From NCBI RefSeq assembly GCF_013408565.1, contig NZ_JACBZX010000001.1, positions 1,612,001-1,676,000 of the forward strand: a DNA stretch of 64,000 nucleotides, in the 5' to 3' direction. The position numbers were made by a program, and so were the translations under genes. Position 1 is the first letter of the stretch; each line of letters starts with the position of its first letter. The notes under the pieces are model-generated. The model was not told where the DNA came from. It saw nothing but the letters and a program-made list of their open reading frames with translations, and made no database searches. This document shows positions 18,389-26,603 of the stretch, in pieces. This stretch comes from Janibacter alkaliphilus. Lineage in GTDB: Bacteria; Actinomycetota; Actinomycetes; Actinomycetales; Dermatophilaceae.

Positions 18389-19736
18389 GCCGCTCCTCGT
18401 CCACCGCCGGGGCGCGGCCGGGCGCCGCAGGCACCGGTGGCGCCACCTGGCGCAACTGGGCCGGCAGCGTCCGGGCAGCCCCGAGCGCGGTGCTGATCCC
18501 GCGCAGCGACGACGAGCTCGCGGCCGCCCTGGCCGCGGCGGCCGCGCGGGGCGGACGGGTCCGTCCGGTCGGGGCCGGGCACTCCTTCAGCCCGGTGGCG
18601 CAGCCGGTCGACGCCCAGCTGCGGCTGACCACCTCACCGGCCTGACCGAGGTCGACCGCGGCCGGTCCCGGGTGCGGGTGCGCGCCGGCACCCCGCTGCA
18701 CGCGCTCACCCGGGCGCTGGCCGAGCACGGGCTGGCGCTGCCCAACCTCGGTGACATCGACCGGCAGACCGTCGCCGGGGCCACCGCCACCGGCACCCAT
18801 GGCACCGGCGCGGCCCTGCCCGGGCTGTCCGCCGGCATCACCGGGCTGCGGCTGGCCACCCCGGACGGTCGGCTGCGCTGGATCGACGAGGTGCAGCCCG
18901 ACCTGCTGGCCGCCGCTCAGGTCTCCCTCGGTGCGCTCGGGGTGGTGACCGAGCTCGAGCTGGCGGTGGTGCCCACCTTCGTCCTCCGCGCCACCGAAGG
19001 ACCGGACCGGCTGGACCGGGCGCTCGCCGACCTCGACGAGCTGGCGGCGAGCCACCGGCACGTCGAGCTCTACTGGTTCCCGCACACCGACCGGGTGCAG
19101 GTGAAGATCAACGACCCGTTGGCCCCGGACGAGGCCCCGGAGCCGCTGCCCCGGTGGCGCTACCTGCTGGACGACGAGCTGCTGAGCAACGGTGTCTTCG
19201 GCGCGCTCAACGCGGGCCTGTCCCGGGCGCAGCTGCTGATCCCGAGCGTCAACCAGCTCAGCGCGCGGGCGCTCACGGCGCGGACCTACACCGGGCCGAG
19301 CCACGAGGTCTTCTGCGCCCCGCGCCGGGTCCGCTTCCACGAGAGCGAGTGGGCGGTGCCCCGGGAGGCGCTCGGCGAGGCCCTGACCCGGCTGCGCCGC
19401 TGGATCGAGACCTCGGGGGAGCGGGTCTCCTTCCCGGTCGAGATCCGGCTGGCCGCGGCCGATGACGCCTGGCTCTCCACCGGCTACCAGCGGGAGAACG
19501 CCTACCTCGCCTGCCACCACCACGTCGCCCGCGACCCGGCGCGCTACCTCGGTGCCGTGCAGCAGATCATGGCCCCGCTGCAGGGTCGCCCGCACTGGGG
19601 CAAGGTGCACACCCTCACCGCGGACGAGCTGGCCGAGCGCTACCCCCGGCACGGTGACGTGGTGGCGCTGCGCGACCGGCTCGATCCCGACCGGGTGCTG
19701 AGCAACCCCTACCTCGAGCGCGTGCTCGGCCCCTGA
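18385..19736 (+). pseudogene. FAD-dependent D-arabinono-1,4-lactone oxidase-type protein, frameshifted
   Basis: This is an FAD-linked sugar-lactone oxidase homologue (FAD-binding_4 plus ALO domain). The first part, from ATG 18385, reads TWRNWAGSVRAAP, then RPVGAGHSFSPVA, the classic FAD-binding start, and stops at 18643-18645. The rest continues in the +2 frame as HLTGLTEVDRGRSRVRVRAG through ATGTHGTGAALPG to the C-terminal HWGKVHTL and VLSNPYLERVLGP. Restoring one G at about 18626-18628 (CTGACC to CTGGACC) joins the halves without loss of any residue, giving about 450 residues. Either the gene is freshly inactivated or the base was lost in sequencing. The upstream GTGA-type overlap with the PLP gene is intact. 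Confidence 0.85.
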
Positions 19737-19752
19737 GCGTCCTCGCACCGCG

Positions 19753-19900
19753 GGTGGAGGTGACACTCAGGTGGAGGTGATGCGGCGGGTGGAGGTGATG
19801 GGACGCGCCCTGGCGCGTGCAGATACCTCCACCGCGTGGACGAGCTGCCCCGGTGGAGGTGATGGGACGCGCCCTGGCGCGTCGGGTTACCTCCACCGCG
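19753..19900. repeat. GGTGGAGGTGATG palindromic repeat cluster
   Basis: Two near-identical units (about 19788-19836 and 19852-19900) share a 31-bp core beginning GGTGGAGGTGATGGGACGCG. Each core contains an inner ACGCGCC-CT-GGCGCGT hairpin and ends in an inverted ACCTCCACCGCG arm. Two extra half-units of GGTGGAGGTGA occur at 19753 and 19770. The cluster fills the space between convergent genes. A related unit lies inside nuoM2 and a variant at 40751. Confidence 0.8.
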
Positions 19901-19934
19901 TGGGCGAGCTCCTCGTCCGACGGGGGCGGAGCCC

Positions 19935-21059
19935 TCAGTCCTCGACGGTCCAGGTGTCGTGCCCGGCCAGCAGCGACTGCAGGTCCGCGTCGGTGGCCGG
20001 CCCGCCGGCGGTCTCGACGCTGGCCTCGACCTGGGCGCGCACCTGGTCGTCGTAGGTCGGCTGGTCGACGCTGCGGAAGACGCCCATCGGCACGTAGGTC
20101 ATGTCGTGCGAGTCCAGCCGGCTCAGCCCGAAGGCCTGGCTGGGGTCCGGGGCCGCCGGGTCGTGCACGACCACCTGCTGCTCCAGCCCGCCGGAGCGCA
20201 CCTCGGCCTCGGGCAGGAACGTCAGCGAGGAGCCGGTGCGCACCAGCAGCCGCCGCTCGCCGGTGCCCTCGTCGGTCTCCTCGCCGCCGATGGCCACCGG
20301 CTCGCCGTCGGTGAGGTGGACCAGCCGCGCCTTCTGCTGCTCGGCGTCCTTGATGAGCCGGAAGGCGCCGTCGTTGAAGATCGGGCAGTTCTGGTAGATC
20401 TCCACCAGCGAGGTGCCGCGGTGCTCGGCGGCCGCCTGCAGCACCGAGGTGAGGTGCTTGCGGTCGGAGTCCATGGTCCGCGCGACGAAGGTCGCCTCCG
20501 CGCCCAGCGCCAGCGAGACCGGGTTGAAGGGGGCGTCCAGGCTGCCCATCGGGCTGGACTTGGTCACCGTGCCCGGCTCCGAGGTGGGGCTGTACTGCCC
20601 CTTCGTAAGGCCGTAGATGCGGTTGTTGAAGAGCAGGATCGTCATGTTGACGTTGCGCCGCATCGCGTGGATGAGGTGGTTGCCGCCGATGCTCAGGGCG
20701 TCGCCGTCGCCGGTGACCACCCACACCGACAGGTCCTCGCGGCTGGTCGCCAGGCCGGTGGCGATCGCCGGGGCGCGCCCGTGGATGGAGTGCATCCCGT
20801 AGGTGTCGAGGTAGTACGGGAAGCGGCTGGAGCAGCCGATCCCGGAGACGAAGACGATGTTCTCCCGGCGCAGCCGCAGGCTCGGCAGGAAGCTCTGCAC
20901 CGCGGCCAGCACGGCGTAGTCGCCGCAGCCGGGGCACCAGCGCACCTCCTGGTCGGAGGTGAAGTCACGCTTCTTCTCCTCCGGGGCGTCCTCGGGCAGG
21001 GCCGGGACGCCGGCGGTGCCGGGGACGGCAGCGGTGGGGATGCCAAGGTCGATGCTCAC
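19935..21059 (-). CDS. korB: 2-oxoacid:ferredoxin oxidoreductase, beta subunit
   Basis: This thiamine-diphosphate subunit of 2-oxoglutarate (or related 2-oxoacid):ferredoxin oxidoreductase has 374 residues. RWCPGCGDYAVL supplies the first FeS cysteines. The TPP/Mg motif is VVTGDGDALSIGGNH with LFNNRIYGLTKGQ. The GTG at 21059 overlaps the korA stop as GTGA, so the two subunits are translationally coupled. Expected product is succinyl-CoA plus CO2 and reduced ferredoxin. No ferredoxin gene is adjacent; the partial complex I at 26-36 kb is a possible electron acceptor (inference). Confidence 0.93.
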   Translation of the reverse strand: MSIDLGIPTAAVPGTAGVPALPEDAPEEKKRDFTSDQEVRWCPGCGDYAVLAAVQSFLPSLRLRRENIVFVSGIGCSSRFPYYLDTYGMHSIHGRAPAIATGLATSREDLSVWVVTGDGDALSIGGNHLIHAMRRNVNMTILLFNNRIYGLTKGQYSPTSEPGTVTKSSPMGSLDAPFNPVSLALGAEATFVARTMDSDRKHLTSVLQAAAEHRGTSLVEIYQNCPIFNDGAFRLIKDAEQQKARLVHLTDGEPVAIGGEETDEGTGERRLLVRTGSSLTFLPEAEVRSGGLEQQVVVHDPAAPDPSQAFGLSRLDSHDMTYVPMGVFRSVDQPTYDDQVRAQVEASVETAGGPATDADLQSLLAGHDTWTVED

Positions 21060-22930
21060 TGGACCTCCTCCAGCGCCGAGGTGATGACCTCGGCAAGATC
21101 GGCGGTGCGGAAGGGCAGGCCGCGCACGGCGGTGTGGCTGCGCACGTCGACGAGGTACTGCGCGCGCAGCAGCATCGCCAGCTGCCCGAGGTTCATCTCC
21201 GGGACGATCACCCGGTCGTAGCCGCGCAGCGCCTCGCCGAGCCCGCGGGGGAAGGGGTTGAGGTGACGCAGGTGGGCGTGGGCGACCGTCCCGCCGGCCC
21301 GGCGCACCCGGCGCACGGCGGCCACGCACGGGCCGTAGGTGCTGCCCCAGCCGAGGACGAGCACCTTGGCGTCGCCGGTCGGGTCGTCCACGCTCAGCTC
21401 GGGAGCGGTCTCGGCGACCTTGTCCACCTTCGCCTGGCGCAGCCGGACCATGTGGTCGTGGTTGTCCGGGTCGTAGGAGATGTGCCCGGTGCCGTCGGCC
21501 TTCTCGATGCCGCCGATCCGGTGCTCCAGGCCCGGGGTGCCGGGGATGGCCCACGGCCGGGCCAGCGTCTCCGGGTCCCGCAGGTACGGCAGGAAGTCCG
21601 GCTCGCCCTTCGCGTCGGTGGCGTTGGGCTCGGTGGCCAGCTCGACGGTCAGGTCCGGCAGGTCGGCGACGTCCGGGACCTGCCAGGGCTCGGAGCCGTT
21701 GGCCAGGTAGCCGTCGGAGAGCAGGATCACCGGGGTGCGGTAGGTGGTCGCCACCCGCACCGCCTCGATCGCCGCGTCGAAGCAGTCGGCCGGGGTCTGC
21801 GGCGCGATCACCGGCACCGGGGACTCGCCGTTGCGGCCGTGGATCGCCTGCAGCAGGTCGGACTGCTCGGTCTTCGTCGGCAGCCCGGTGCTGGGGCCGC
21901 CGCGCTGCACGTCGACGATCACCAGCGGCAGCTCGAGGCTGACCGCGAGCCCGATCGTCTCCGCCTTCAGCGCGACGCCCGGACCGGAGGTCGTGGTCAG
22001 CCCGATCGCCCCGCCGTAGGCGGCGCCGAGCGCGATGCCGACCCCGGCGATCTCGTCCTCGGCCTGGATCGTGGTCACGCCGTGCCGCTTCTGCGACGAC
22101 AGCGCGTGCAGGATGTCGCTGGCCGGGGTGATCGGGTAGGAGCCGAGCACCAGCGGGCGGCCGGCCCGGTGCGCCGCGGCGACGAAGCCGAGCGACAGGG
22201 CGGTGTTGCCGGTGATGTTGCGGTAGGTGCCGGGCGGGGTCGGGGCCGCGTCCACCTGGTAGGAGACGGCGAAGTCCTCGGTGGTCTCGCCGTAGGCCCA
22301 GCCGGCCTTGAGCGCGGCGAGGTTGCCGGCCAGCACCTCCGGCTTGGCGCCGAACTTGGCGGCGAGGAACTCCTCGGTGGAGGTGGTCGGCCGCGAGTAC
22401 ATCCAGGACAGCAGGCCGAGGGCGAACATGTTCTTCGCCCGCTCCTTCTCCTTGCGGCTCAGCCCCTCGAAGTCGGCCAGCGCCTCGACGGTGATGCTGG
22501 TCAGCGGCAGCGCGTGCACGTGCCAGCTCTCCAGGGACTCGTCGTGCAGCGGGTTGTCGGCGTAGCCGACCTTCTTGAGGTTGCGGGCGGTGAACTCGTC
22601 GGTGTCGACGATGATCGTCGCGCCGCGCGGGGTGTCGGCGAGGTTCGCCTTGAGCGCCGCCGGGTTCATCGCGACGAGCACGTCCGGGGCGTCGCCCGGG
22701 GTGAGGATGTCGTGGTCGGCGAAGTGCAGCTGGAAGCTGCTCACCCCGGGCAGGGTGCCCTGGGGCGCGCGGATCTCGGCGGGGAAGTTCGGCAGCGTGG
22801 ACAGGTCGTTGCCCAGCAGGGCGCTGTCCGCGGTGAACCGGTCACCGGTCAGCTGCATGCCGTCGCCGGAGTCTCCGGCGAACCGGATGATCACCCGGTC
22901 ACGGCTCTCCACGGTCTTGGTGCTGCTCAT
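21056..22930 (-). CDS. korA: 2-oxoacid:ferredoxin oxidoreductase, fused gamma-alpha subunit
   Basis: This 624-residue subunit fuses the gamma domain (RVIIRFAGDSGDGMQLTGDRF) to the alpha domain (LGSYPITPASDILHALS, then AEDEIAGVGIALGAAYGGAI), as in mycobacterial KorA. I choose ATG 22930 because an in-frame ATG at 22996 would lie inside the predicted -10 hexamer and the extra 22 residues do not look like the family. The enzyme oxidatively decarboxylates a 2-oxoacid with CoA and passes electrons to ferredoxin. A sigma-A-like promoter and an AT-rich inverted-repeat region lie upstream. Confidence 0.93.
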   Translation of the reverse strand: MSSTKTVESRDRVIIRFAGDSGDGMQLTGDRFTADSALLGNDLSTLPNFPAEIRAPQGTLPGVSSFQLHFADHDILTPGDAPDVLVAMNPAALKANLADTPRGATIIVDTDEFTARNLKKVGYADNPLHDESLESWHVHALPLTSITVEALADFEGLSRKEKERAKNMFALGLLSWMYSRPTTSTEEFLAAKFGAKPEVLAGNLAALKAGWAYGETTEDFAVSYQVDAAPTPPGTYRNITGNTALSLGFVAAAHRAGRPLVLGSYPITPASDILHALSSQKRHGVTTIQAEDEIAGVGIALGAAYGGAIGLTTTSGPGVALKAETIGLAVSLELPLVIVDVQRGGPSTGLPTKTEQSDLLQAIHGRNGESPVPVIAPQTPADCFDAAIEAVRVATTYRTPVILLSDGYLANGSEPWQVPDVADLPDLTVELATEPNATDAKGEPDFLPYLRDPETLARPWAIPGTPGLEHRIGGIEKADGTGHISYDPDNHDHMVRLRQAKVDKVAETAPELSVDDPTGDAKVLVLGWGSTYGPCVAAVRRVRRAGGTVAHAHLRHLNPFPRGLGEALRGYDRVIVPEMNLGQLAMLLRAQYLVDVRSHTAVRGLPFRTADLAEVITSALEEVQ

Positions 22931-22994
22931 ACGGGCGGGACCACCCCTGACGGATCGCGGCTCGCCCCCGTCGGTGGGCGGGGGACCTCTCGCC

Positions 22995-23024
22995 ATGGTA
23001 GGTGTCCGGACCGATTCAACTCAA
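22995..23024 (-). promoter_or_regulatory. korAB promoter
   Basis: On the minus strand TTGAGT (23024-23019) and TACCAT (23000-22995) are separated by 18 bp. Transcription would start near 22988, leaving a leader of about 58 nt before ATG 22930. Confidence 0.6.
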
Positions 23025-23032
23025 TTCATGTC

Positions 23033-23059
23033 GTTATGAGTGAGATAACGCAGAGTTAT
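23033..23059. promoter_or_regulatory. Alternating GTTAT/ATAAC inverted repeats upstream of korAB
   Basis: Three half-sites, GTTAT (23033), ATAAC (23045) and GTTAT (23055), form two overlapping inverted repeats with 7- and 5-bp spacers. They lie just upstream of the korAB -35 in an unusually AT-rich stretch. This looks like an operator or activator site for an unidentified regulator. Confidence 0.45.
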
Positions 23060-23120
23060 GCATGAGCATCTGCTTCCCGCCTGGGCCGGTCGGCCGAGGC
23101 GGCGGCCCCGGTCACCCGCC

Positions 23121-23681
23121 TCAGCCGGCAGCTGCCCCGTCGAACGGGGCCCGCTCGTACCATGCCTGCCCGGTGGCGAGGGTCACCCTCAGCCGCTCTC
23201 CGGTCGCGAGCGCGGGGAGCAGCGGCAGCAGCAGCTCGATCACCGTGCCGGGCTGGTGGTGGGCGGGCTTGGTCTCCGGGTGCGGGTGGTAGATGAGCCC
23301 GGTGTGCTGCTGACCCTCCGGCCCGCCACCGTCCTGGGCCTCGCCAGCGGGAGGGTTCTGGCCAGCGCTGAGGGTCTCGCGGCCGACGGTGCACTCGACG
23401 AAGGAGAAGGTCTCGGCGGGGTGGACGTCGGTCCACTCGAGGTCGCGGACCGTCCACCGGGGCTCGTCGAGGACGAGCCGGTGCGGCGCCACGTCGAGGT
23501 TGATCGTCGCCAGGTGGTACCCGTGCAGGTCGACCCCGTGCTCGGCGAGCAGCGGCGCCTGCATCGCGATGGTGCCGGCGGGGAAGGGCGAGCTCGTGGA
23601 GCGGCCCGAGGCGACCCCGTGGCCGGCGACGACGACTCCGGTCGCCGCCGCCGGCCTGTGGGTCACCGGCCCGTGGGTCAC
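23121..23681 (-). CDS. Conserved hypothetical protein
   Basis: I do not recognise a function. The GTG at 23681 overlaps the stop of the DUF4870 gene as GTGA and gives 186 residues. The protein is soluble, with no signal peptide or membrane helix. Clear conserved-looking segments are VVVAGHGVASGRS, FPAGTIAMQAPLL and ATINLDVAPHRLVLDEP followed by RWTVRDLEWTDVHP, and then YHPHPETKPAHHQPGTVIELL. The codon pattern fits a real gene. It is probably cotranscribed with the DUF4870 gene. Confidence 0.7.
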   Translation of the reverse strand: MTHGPVTHRPAAATGVVVAGHGVASGRSTSSPFPAGTIAMQAPLLAEHGVDLHGYHLATINLDVAPHRLVLDEPRWTVRDLEWTDVHPAETFSFVECTVGRETLSAGQNPPAGEAQDGGGPEGQQHTGLIYHPHPETKPAHHQPGTVIELLLPLLPALATGERLRVTLATGQAWYERAPFDGAAAG

Positions 23682-24336
23682 CGGACGAAGGTGGGCGTCA
23701 GCGGCGGGTTCCACCACTGGCCCTGGTTCGCCTTCATCGCGCCGATGACGTGGACCACGACGGCGAAGACGAGCGCGGCCGGGTAGGTGATGAACCCGAT
23801 GAGCACGAACATCAGGGGCACCGAGAGCAGCAGGACGATGCCCGTGATGATCTGCACGTTGAGGCTGTTGGCCGCGTGCGCCCGGACGAAGGGCCCCCGG
23901 TCCTTGTAGACGAGGAAGATCACCAGGCTGACGACGAAGCCGGCGGTGCCGGCGCTCAGCGGGAGCAGGATCGCCGGGGCCAGGTGGGCGATCATCCCGA
24001 GGTTGCGCTCCTCCTCGGGCGTCACCGACGCTGCTGCAGGGTCGGCGGCGGGTAGCCGCCGGCGGTCGGCTGGTAACCGGGCGGCGGCACGCCCGGCCCG
24101 GCGCCGGTGACGGGTTGCTGAGGCCCGGGCTGCGGGCCGCTCGGGCCCCCGGCGCTGGACGGCTGCTGAGGCCCGGGCTGCGGGCCGGCGGACCCTGCCG
24201 CGGGGCCTCCGGGCTGGTCGCCTGGCTGCGGCGTTCCCGGCTGCTGGGCGCTCATCTGGGGCGGCGGCACCGGAGTCGTCGGCTCGGCGGAACCGGGCGT
24301 CTCGCCGGGGCGAGGGGGAGGCTGCTGGTCGGTCAT
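23678..24336 (-). pseudogene. DUF4870 membrane protein with proline-rich N-terminus, frameshifted
   Basis: The start ATG 24336 has a strong GGAAGGGG ribosome site. The first frame encodes a Pro/Gln/Gly-rich tail (MTDQQPPPRPGETPG to GYQPTAGGYPPP) and runs to a stop at 24022. The DUF4870 domain, beginning SVTPEEERNLGMIAHLAPAI with three membrane helices and ending MKANQGQWWNPP, continues in another frame to 23678. Adding one G near 24043 (CCGACC to CCGGACC) restores a single protein of about 220 residues of the standard architecture. A sequencing deletion is at least as likely as real inactivation. Confidence 0.8.
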
Positions 24337-24545
24337 GTCGAGTACCCCTTCCAGTGGTGAACGACGCATCCATCGTCCCGCGTCCGGTGCGCGATGGCGA
24401 TAGGGCTCACGCCCGGCCGGAGGTAGGGCCGGCCCCCGGTGATGCGACAGACGGTGCACTCGCATCTCGATGTGGCGTCACCAGAGCGAACGCTGAGATT
24501 GCGGCGTGATTTCTGGTCGCGCGGCCCTCGATGGGCCCACGGCCA

Positions 24546-26141
24546 TCACCCGGGCGGAGCTGCCGGTCGCTCTGGTTCGTCACCGAAGGTGATGCTGGCG
24601 CGCCCGTCGGGGTGGCGATGCACGCGGTGCCGCATGTCGGTGCGGTCGATCCAGCGGTGGTGGGTGCCGCAGAGCGGGACGGCGTTGTCCAGGTCGGTCC
24701 GCCCGTCGGCGTGCCAGGGCTGGAGGTGGTGGATCTCGGACCAGGCGAACGGGCGCTCGCAGCCGTCGGCCGCGCAGGTGCGGTAACGGGTGGCGAGCGC
24801 GGCACGCTGGGCGGGTGAGAAGAGCCGTCGTTGGCGGCCCAGGTCGAGCGGGAGGCTGTCGCCGTCGAGGACTGTGGGGATGATCCCGGCCTCGCAGGCG
24901 GTGCGGCGGGCCTGGCCGGCGCTGACCGGGTGGTCGGTGTCGGTGGTCGCGGCGCCGGTGCGCTCGCCGGTGAGTGTGGCCAGGTCGAGCGTGACCAGGA
25001 CGGTGGCGGTGGCCTTGTCGTGCAGGTGGTCGGTGGGCAGGTGGCCGAGCAGCTCGGTGAGGGCGAGGCCGCGGCGGTGCTGCCAGTCGAGCTGGCGCTG
25101 CTTCCAGCCCACGTCGCCCGGGCCCTCGTCGCAGGACATGCCGGGGGTGCTGCCGGCGCTGCCGGTGCGGCGCCTCGGCGCGGTCATCGCGTCGATGACC
25201 GTGCGCAGCTGGGCACCGGCGAGGGCGGGGACCGTGAAGTGGCCGGTCATGGTGCCGTCGTGGTTGTCCTTGATCCAGAGCTCGGCGCGGTCGTGCGCCG
25301 CGTCCTCCTCACGCGTCAGGACCGCATCCTCGTGGGCGTCGACCGCGGCGCGGTCGCCCTCGACGTGCTGCAGCACCCGGCGGGCCACGTGCCGCAGGCG
25401 GGCCGGGGTGACGGTCCGCGCGGCTCTCAGCAGCTCGCTCTCGCAGGTGGCTCGCCCGGTGGCGTCGACGCTGGCCGGCAGGTCGTCCAGCGCGCGGGTG
25501 ATGACCCGGGCGTGCGCGACGGAGATGTCCCCGGCGTCCAGGGCCTGGCCGGTCAGCGTCCGCCCCGGCGTCTCGGGCTCGTCGGTGGTTCCCGCATCGA
25601 GCTCGGCGGCCTCTGCCGGCGTCGTGCCGGCCGTGTCGTCGGTCGGCGGTCCGCCCTGGCCGAGCGCTGCCGCGAGGCTCGCGTCGCTCGCCGCCGGCCG
25701 ACGGTCGCGATGGGTGTGCCGGGACGTCCACGACCCGGCATCGGTGAAACCGCCGCGCTCGGGCACCCCGGCCCGGTCGGCGGCGTCGACCAGCCGCAGG
25801 CGCAGCGCGTCGGTGCGCCGACCCAGCCGCTCCACCCGGGTGAGCAGGGCCCTCGCTCTCGCCCCGCTCCACCCTTCGCCCGAGGGGATGCCGGATCCCG
25901 GGTGGGGGAGGGACGACCCGCCGGAGGCCAGGCGTGGGTCGTTCATCGCATCCATGGCCGCGCCGAGGGCCGTGTCGCACGCTGCCAGCGCGGCCTCCAG
26001 CTGCTCCATCGGATCGGGTGTTGGCGGAGAGATCCGAGGTCCAGGTCGGGACGCCTCGGTCGGCGGCGTTGCACCCGGCGGCGCCGCACCCGTACCTCCC
26101 GGGCGGAGCCCGGTCAGCGGAGGGGTGGCGGTCGCTGTCAT
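24546..26141 (-). CDS. DUF222/HNH endonuclease-domain protein under SOS control
   Basis: This 531-residue protein has an N-terminal DUF222 (13E12-repeat type) region and a C-terminal HNH nuclease motif (CERPFAWSEIHHLQPWH, then LDNAVPLCGTHHRWID). I choose ATG 26141 because it lies exactly 6 nt after a TAAAGT -10, giving a leaderless mRNA; ATG 26147 would abut that hexamer. A LexA box fills the -35/-10 spacer, so the gene should be induced by DNA damage. Such proteins occur in many copies in actinomycetes and their cellular substrate is not established. It is divergent from the second nuo cluster. Confidence 0.87.
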   Translation of the reverse strand: MTATATPPLTGLRPGGTGAAPPGATPPTEASRPGPRISPPTPDPMEQLEAALAACDTALGAAMDAMNDPRLASGGSSLPHPGSGIPSGEGWSGARARALLTRVERLGRRTDALRLRLVDAADRAGVPERGGFTDAGSWTSRHTHRDRRPAASDASLAAALGQGGPPTDDTAGTTPAEAAELDAGTTDEPETPGRTLTGQALDAGDISVAHARVITRALDDLPASVDATGRATCESELLRAARTVTPARLRHVARRVLQHVEGDRAAVDAHEDAVLTREEDAAHDRAELWIKDNHDGTMTGHFTVPALAGAQLRTVIDAMTAPRRRTGSAGSTPGMSCDEGPGDVGWKQRQLDWQHRRGLALTELLGHLPTDHLHDKATATVLVTLDLATLTGERTGAATTDTDHPVSAGQARRTACEAGIIPTVLDGDSLPLDLGRQRRLFSPAQRAALATRYRTCAADGCERPFAWSEIHHLQPWHADGRTDLDNAVPLCGTHHRWIDRTDMRHRVHRHPDGRASITFGDEPERPAAPPG

Positions 26142-26147
26142 GGACAT

Positions 26148-26176
26148 ACTTTATCGAACATGTGTTCGACAGGCAA
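26148..26176 (-). promoter_or_regulatory. LexA-controlled promoter of the DUF222/HNH gene
   Basis: On the minus strand TTGCCT (-35) and TAAAGT (-10) are 17 bp apart. The spacer contains the palindrome TCGAACA-NN-TGTTCGA (26154-26169), a perfect match to the actinobacterial/Gram-positive SOS box form. Bound LexA would occlude RNA polymerase completely. Confidence 0.88.
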
Positions 26177-26234
26177 GAGGTTGTGCCGGATCTGTGGGCG
26201 CACCCGAGCCGTGGTCGCCGGGGCCGTCCGCGGC

Positions 26235-26240
26235 TAGGTT
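26235..26240 (+). promoter_or_regulatory. -10 element of nuoA2 (leaderless start)
   Basis: TAGGTT ends 6 nt before GTG 26247, which would place the transcription start at the start codon. No clear -35 is visible. Confidence 0.55.
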
Positions 26241-26246
26241 GGGCCC

Positions 26247-26603
26247 GTGAGCGGATACGTCGTCCTCGCGGGCGTGCTGGTCGCGAGCCTGCTCGTCGTG
26301 CTCGGCGGCGCGCTGGCTCGCCGTGCGCTGGCGCCGGCCGCGCCGACGCCGGCCAAGCTCACCACCTACGAGTCCGGGGTCGACCCGGTCGGCGACCTCT
26401 GGTCGCAGACCCGGGTGCGCTACCTCGCCTACGCCTTCCTCTACGTGATCTTCGCCGTCGACGCGGTCTACCTCTTCCCGTGGGCGCTGGTGCTGCGCAC
26501 CGACCTGGGCCCGGCGAGCCTCGTCGAGGTGGGGATCTTCGTCGGCATCGTCCTCGTCGGGCTGCTGCACGCGGTGCGCCGCGGTCTGCTGAGATGGACG
26601 TGA
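26247..26603 (+). CDS. nuoA: NADH-quinone oxidoreductase subunit A, second cluster
   Basis: This 118-residue, three-helix subunit A has the family motif TTYESGVDPVGDLWSQTRVRYLAYAFLYVIFAVDAVYLFPWA, including the conserved Glu-Ser-Gly loop and the Asp of FAVDAVYLFPW. The length is normal. It opens the second, partial nuo cluster and is followed not by nuoB but by a methyltransferase gene whose ATG shares one base with the nuoA stop. Confidence 0.93.
   Translation: MSGYVVLAGVLVASLLVVLGGALARRALAPAAPTPAKLTTYESGVDPVGDLWSQTRVRYLAYAFLYVIFAVDAVYLFPWALVLRTDLGPASLVEVGIFVGIVLVGLLHAVRRGLLRWT

Noticed and set aside
18600..18680. Programmed frameshifting in the FAD oxidase gene
   Set aside because: No slippery heptamer or downstream pseudoknot is evident and homologues are encoded in one frame; a lost base explains it better.
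22931..22996. Longer KorA starting at ATG 22996
   Set aside because: That codon overlaps the predicted -10 hexamer and the extra 22 residues (Pro/Gly/Arg-rich) do not resemble the family N-terminus.
24337..24545. A small gene between the DUF4870 and HNH genes
   Set aside because: Frames here are short or lack ribosome sites. A weak GGCCC-TCGAT-GGGCC hairpin at 24523-24537 may end the HNH transcript, but nothing else is supported.
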